Below the pieces are notes generated by a model. It ran no database searches. It saw only the letters and a list, made by a program, of their open reading frames with translations, and had not been told where the DNA came from. Positions 62,163 to 64,000 of a DNA stretch of 64,000 nucleotides are shown piece by piece. Within the stretch, counting starts at the first letter, position 1. Each line of letters begins with the position of its first letter. The stretch is from CAVTOA01 sp963736285 (GTDB taxonomy: Bacteria > Actinomycetota > Actinomycetes > Mycobacteriales > QHCE01): NCBI GenBank assembly GCA_963736285.1, contig CAVTOA010000002.1, positions 62,001-126,000 on the forward strand, written 5' to 3'. The translations under genes and the position numbers were made by a program.

Positions 62163-62386
62163 TCGAGTCCTCCACCGTCGCCTGATGTCACTTCATAATT
62201 CCAGCACCGTTTGATTCATTGTTTGCCGGTCACGCTTCGCAACAGATTCTCGGGTTCCGGTGAGTGCACAAGCATGACCAGCAGAAGGAAACGCGGTGAC
62301 GGCTCGAATCGCTAGCCGACGGTAGTGCCGTGATCTGACGGTAGCTAGCATGGTGCCGCCCATGTGACACGCGCTAGCGAGGATAA

Positions 62387-64000
62387 ATGACCACCGCACC
62401 GGCCGCAGATGTTCCGCAGTTCCGCTACAACGCCAAGCTGGCGGCTGAGATCGAGCAGCACTGGCAGCACCGTGGAGCGTCGACGGCAACTTCCATACCC
62501 CAATCCCACGGGCGCGCTCGCGCCGGCCGCTGGGACACCAGAGGCGGAGATCGCCGCGCGTCCTAAATTGTTCGTCATCGACATGTTCCCCTATCCATCT
62601 GGTGCGGGGCTGCACGTGGGACATCCGTTGGCTATATCGCTACTGATGTGTATGCCCGCTTTAAGCGGATGAACGGCTTCAACGTGTTGCATCCGCTGGG
62701 GTATGACGCTTTCGGACTGCCGGCCGAGCAGTTCGCGATCCAAACGGGACAGCACCCGCGGGTTACCACAGAGGCCAACATCGCCACGATGCGTCGGCAA
62801 CTGAGCCAGCTCGGCCTCGGCCACGACCCGCGCCGGAGCTTCGGCACCATTGATCCCGAGTTTTATCGCTGGACGCAGTGGATTTTCCTACAGATCTTCA
62901 ATTCGTGGTACGACTCTGAGGCCAACAGTGGGGCTGGCAAAGCTCGTCCCATCGAGCCGAACTGATGGACGAGTTCGCCGCGGCATCGTTCGCTCTACAC
63001 CGGACGGTACGTGCATGGACAGATTTTCCGAACTGGAGCAACGGCGATCCTTGATGAATACCGCCTGGCCTATATCAGTGAGGCGCCGGTTAATTGGTGT
63101 CCTGGACTGGGAACAGTGCTGGCGAACGAAGAAGTCACCGCCGAAGGCCGCAGCGAGCGCGGCAATTTCCCGGTCTTTAAGCGGAACCTGCGGCAGTGGA
63201 TGATGCGGATCACCTCCTACGCGGATCGGCTCGTCGACGATCTAGACACGTGGCGTGGCCGGAGCCGTCAAGATCATGCAGCGCAACTGGATCGGGCGCT
63301 CCGCCGGGCGCGCGGGTGCAGTTTCCGATGACGCCGACGATTCTGGCGGCGGAGGCGCTCGAGCCCGATCAGGTCTTCACCACTCGCCCAGACACGCTAT
63401 TTGGGGCGACCTATATGGTTCTGTCGCCGGAGCATCCGCTGGTGGACCAGTTGGTGCCGGCGCGTGGCCGCGGAGGGTCCGGCACTTGGAGCGGTGGTGC
63501 GGCAAGCCCAGCAGAGGCCATCGCGCGCTATCGTCGTCAGGTGCCGCAAAGTCTGATGTGGAACGTCAAGCGGATGCTAAAGAAAAGACCGGGGTCTTCG
63601 TTGGTGCCTATGCCAAAACCCAGTCAACGGTGAGCGCATCCCGATTTTCATCGCCGACTATGTCCTGATGGGGTACGGCACCGGTGCAATCATGGCCGTT
63701 CCGGCGCAGGACCAGCGCGACTGGGACTTCGCGCGCAACTTCGGGCTGCCCATTATCCGCACAGTGCAGCCGCCGGCGGATTTCAGCGGTCGAGGCTGTT
63801 TACCTGGCGAGGGTCCCGCCATTAATTCCGGTGACCGCCTGAGGTAGATCGAACCTTCGTCTCGACGGCCTTGAGCGTGGCGCCGGCAAAGATGCGCATG
63901 ATCGACTTGGCTTGAGGAGCAGGGCTACGGTGAGCGGTGCGGTCACGTACAAACTGCGTGACTGGCTGTTTAGCCGGCAACGCTACTGGGGTGAGCCGTT
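62387..64000 (+). CDS. leuS: Leucyl-tRNA synthetase, 5' part, many frameshifts, runs off the window
   Basis: Charges tRNA-Leu; essential. From the ATG at 62387 (after GAGG) the conserved blocks are all there but in changing frames: LFVIDMFPYPSGAGLHVGH (HIGH motif), YDAFGLPAEQFAIQTGQHP, EAPVNWCPGLGTVLANEEVT, FTTRPDTLFGATYMVL, ADYVLMGYGTGAIMAVP and LRDWLFSRQRYWGEP. At least eight one- or two-base shifts separate them (near 62490, 62505, 62628, 62950, 62985, 63255 and several after 63470). The protein blocks between are clean, so this looks like poor sequence rather than decay, or else a spare pseudogene with an intact copy elsewhere. Confidence 0.88.

Noticed and set aside
1..64000. CRISPR array, tRNA or rRNA genes, prophage
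   Set aside because: No regularly spaced repeats, no tRNA-like cloverleaf that I could find by eye and no phage structural genes.

Overview
The window is a stretch of a high-GC Actinomycetota chromosome. Gene content and order match a block conserved from Mycobacterium tuberculosis (roughly Rv2172c to Rv2215) to Streptomyces: E2/lpdA, pepA, gcvT, cobT, nadA, ctaC, qcrCAB, ctaE, trpD, exonuclease/GIY-YIG, NlpC/P60, pimB', fadD15, ArsA-like ATPase, PlsC, oligoribonuclease-like exonuclease, aroG, pknL, idsA and metF. Other actinobacterial markers are DUF3043, DUF3040, DUF397, DUF6504 and GTG starts. The order cannot be fixed from this sequence alone.

Layout. 0-5 kb: dehydrogenase E2 (partial), lpdA, pepA, gcvT. 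5-13.9 kb: an orphan DUF397 protein, cobT, a three-gene glycosyltransferase/membrane operon, nadA, an A-type Fe-S carrier, a TusA-like protein and a cysteine desulfurase. 14-20.1 kb: the aerobic respiratory chain (ctaC-ctaF, and qcrB, qcrA, qcrC, ctaE on the other strand); ctaD is not here. 20.2-24.4 kb: trpD, a full-length AT-rich IS5-like element, a small ORF cut at the IS junction, and a nucleotidyltransferase/NUDIX pair. 24.6-35.2 kb: DNA-repair-like nuclease, cell-wall hydrolase, M48 protease, PimB'-type mannosyltransferase, then an overlapping operon of acyl-CoA ligase, histidine kinase and response regulator. 35.4-46.5 kb: SRPBCC protein, ArsA-like ATPase, glucokinase, phosphofructokinase, DAHP synthase, lipid acyltransferase, an orphan ATP-grasp enzyme and others. 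46.4-51.6 kb: a wrecked nfo gene, pknL with PASTA repeats, its divergent DNA-binding neighbour, a polyprenyl diphosphate synthase and metF. 51.6-53 kb: an AT-richer pair that looks like an RNase A-fold toxin and a candidate immunity protein. 53-57.4 kb: GNAT protein, then a LexA-box-headed cluster (DUF6504, phosphodiesterase, DinB) and DUF3040. 57.4-64 kb: a MoxR-DUF58-transglutaminase operon and the start of leuS.

Four genes needed for growth or signalling (trpD, pknL, moxR, leuS) carry single-base frameshifts, several in homopolymer runs and with well-conserved protein on both sides. leuS has at least eight. This looks more like sequence error than biology, at least for leuS. nfo is different: it has lost its central third and is a real pseudogene candidate.

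The most interesting items are the toxin/immunity-like pair at 51.6-53 kb, the SOS-box cluster with a hairpin leader at 53.8 kb, the IS element whose hairpin buries its own start codon, and a set of very long perfect inverted repeats between genes.
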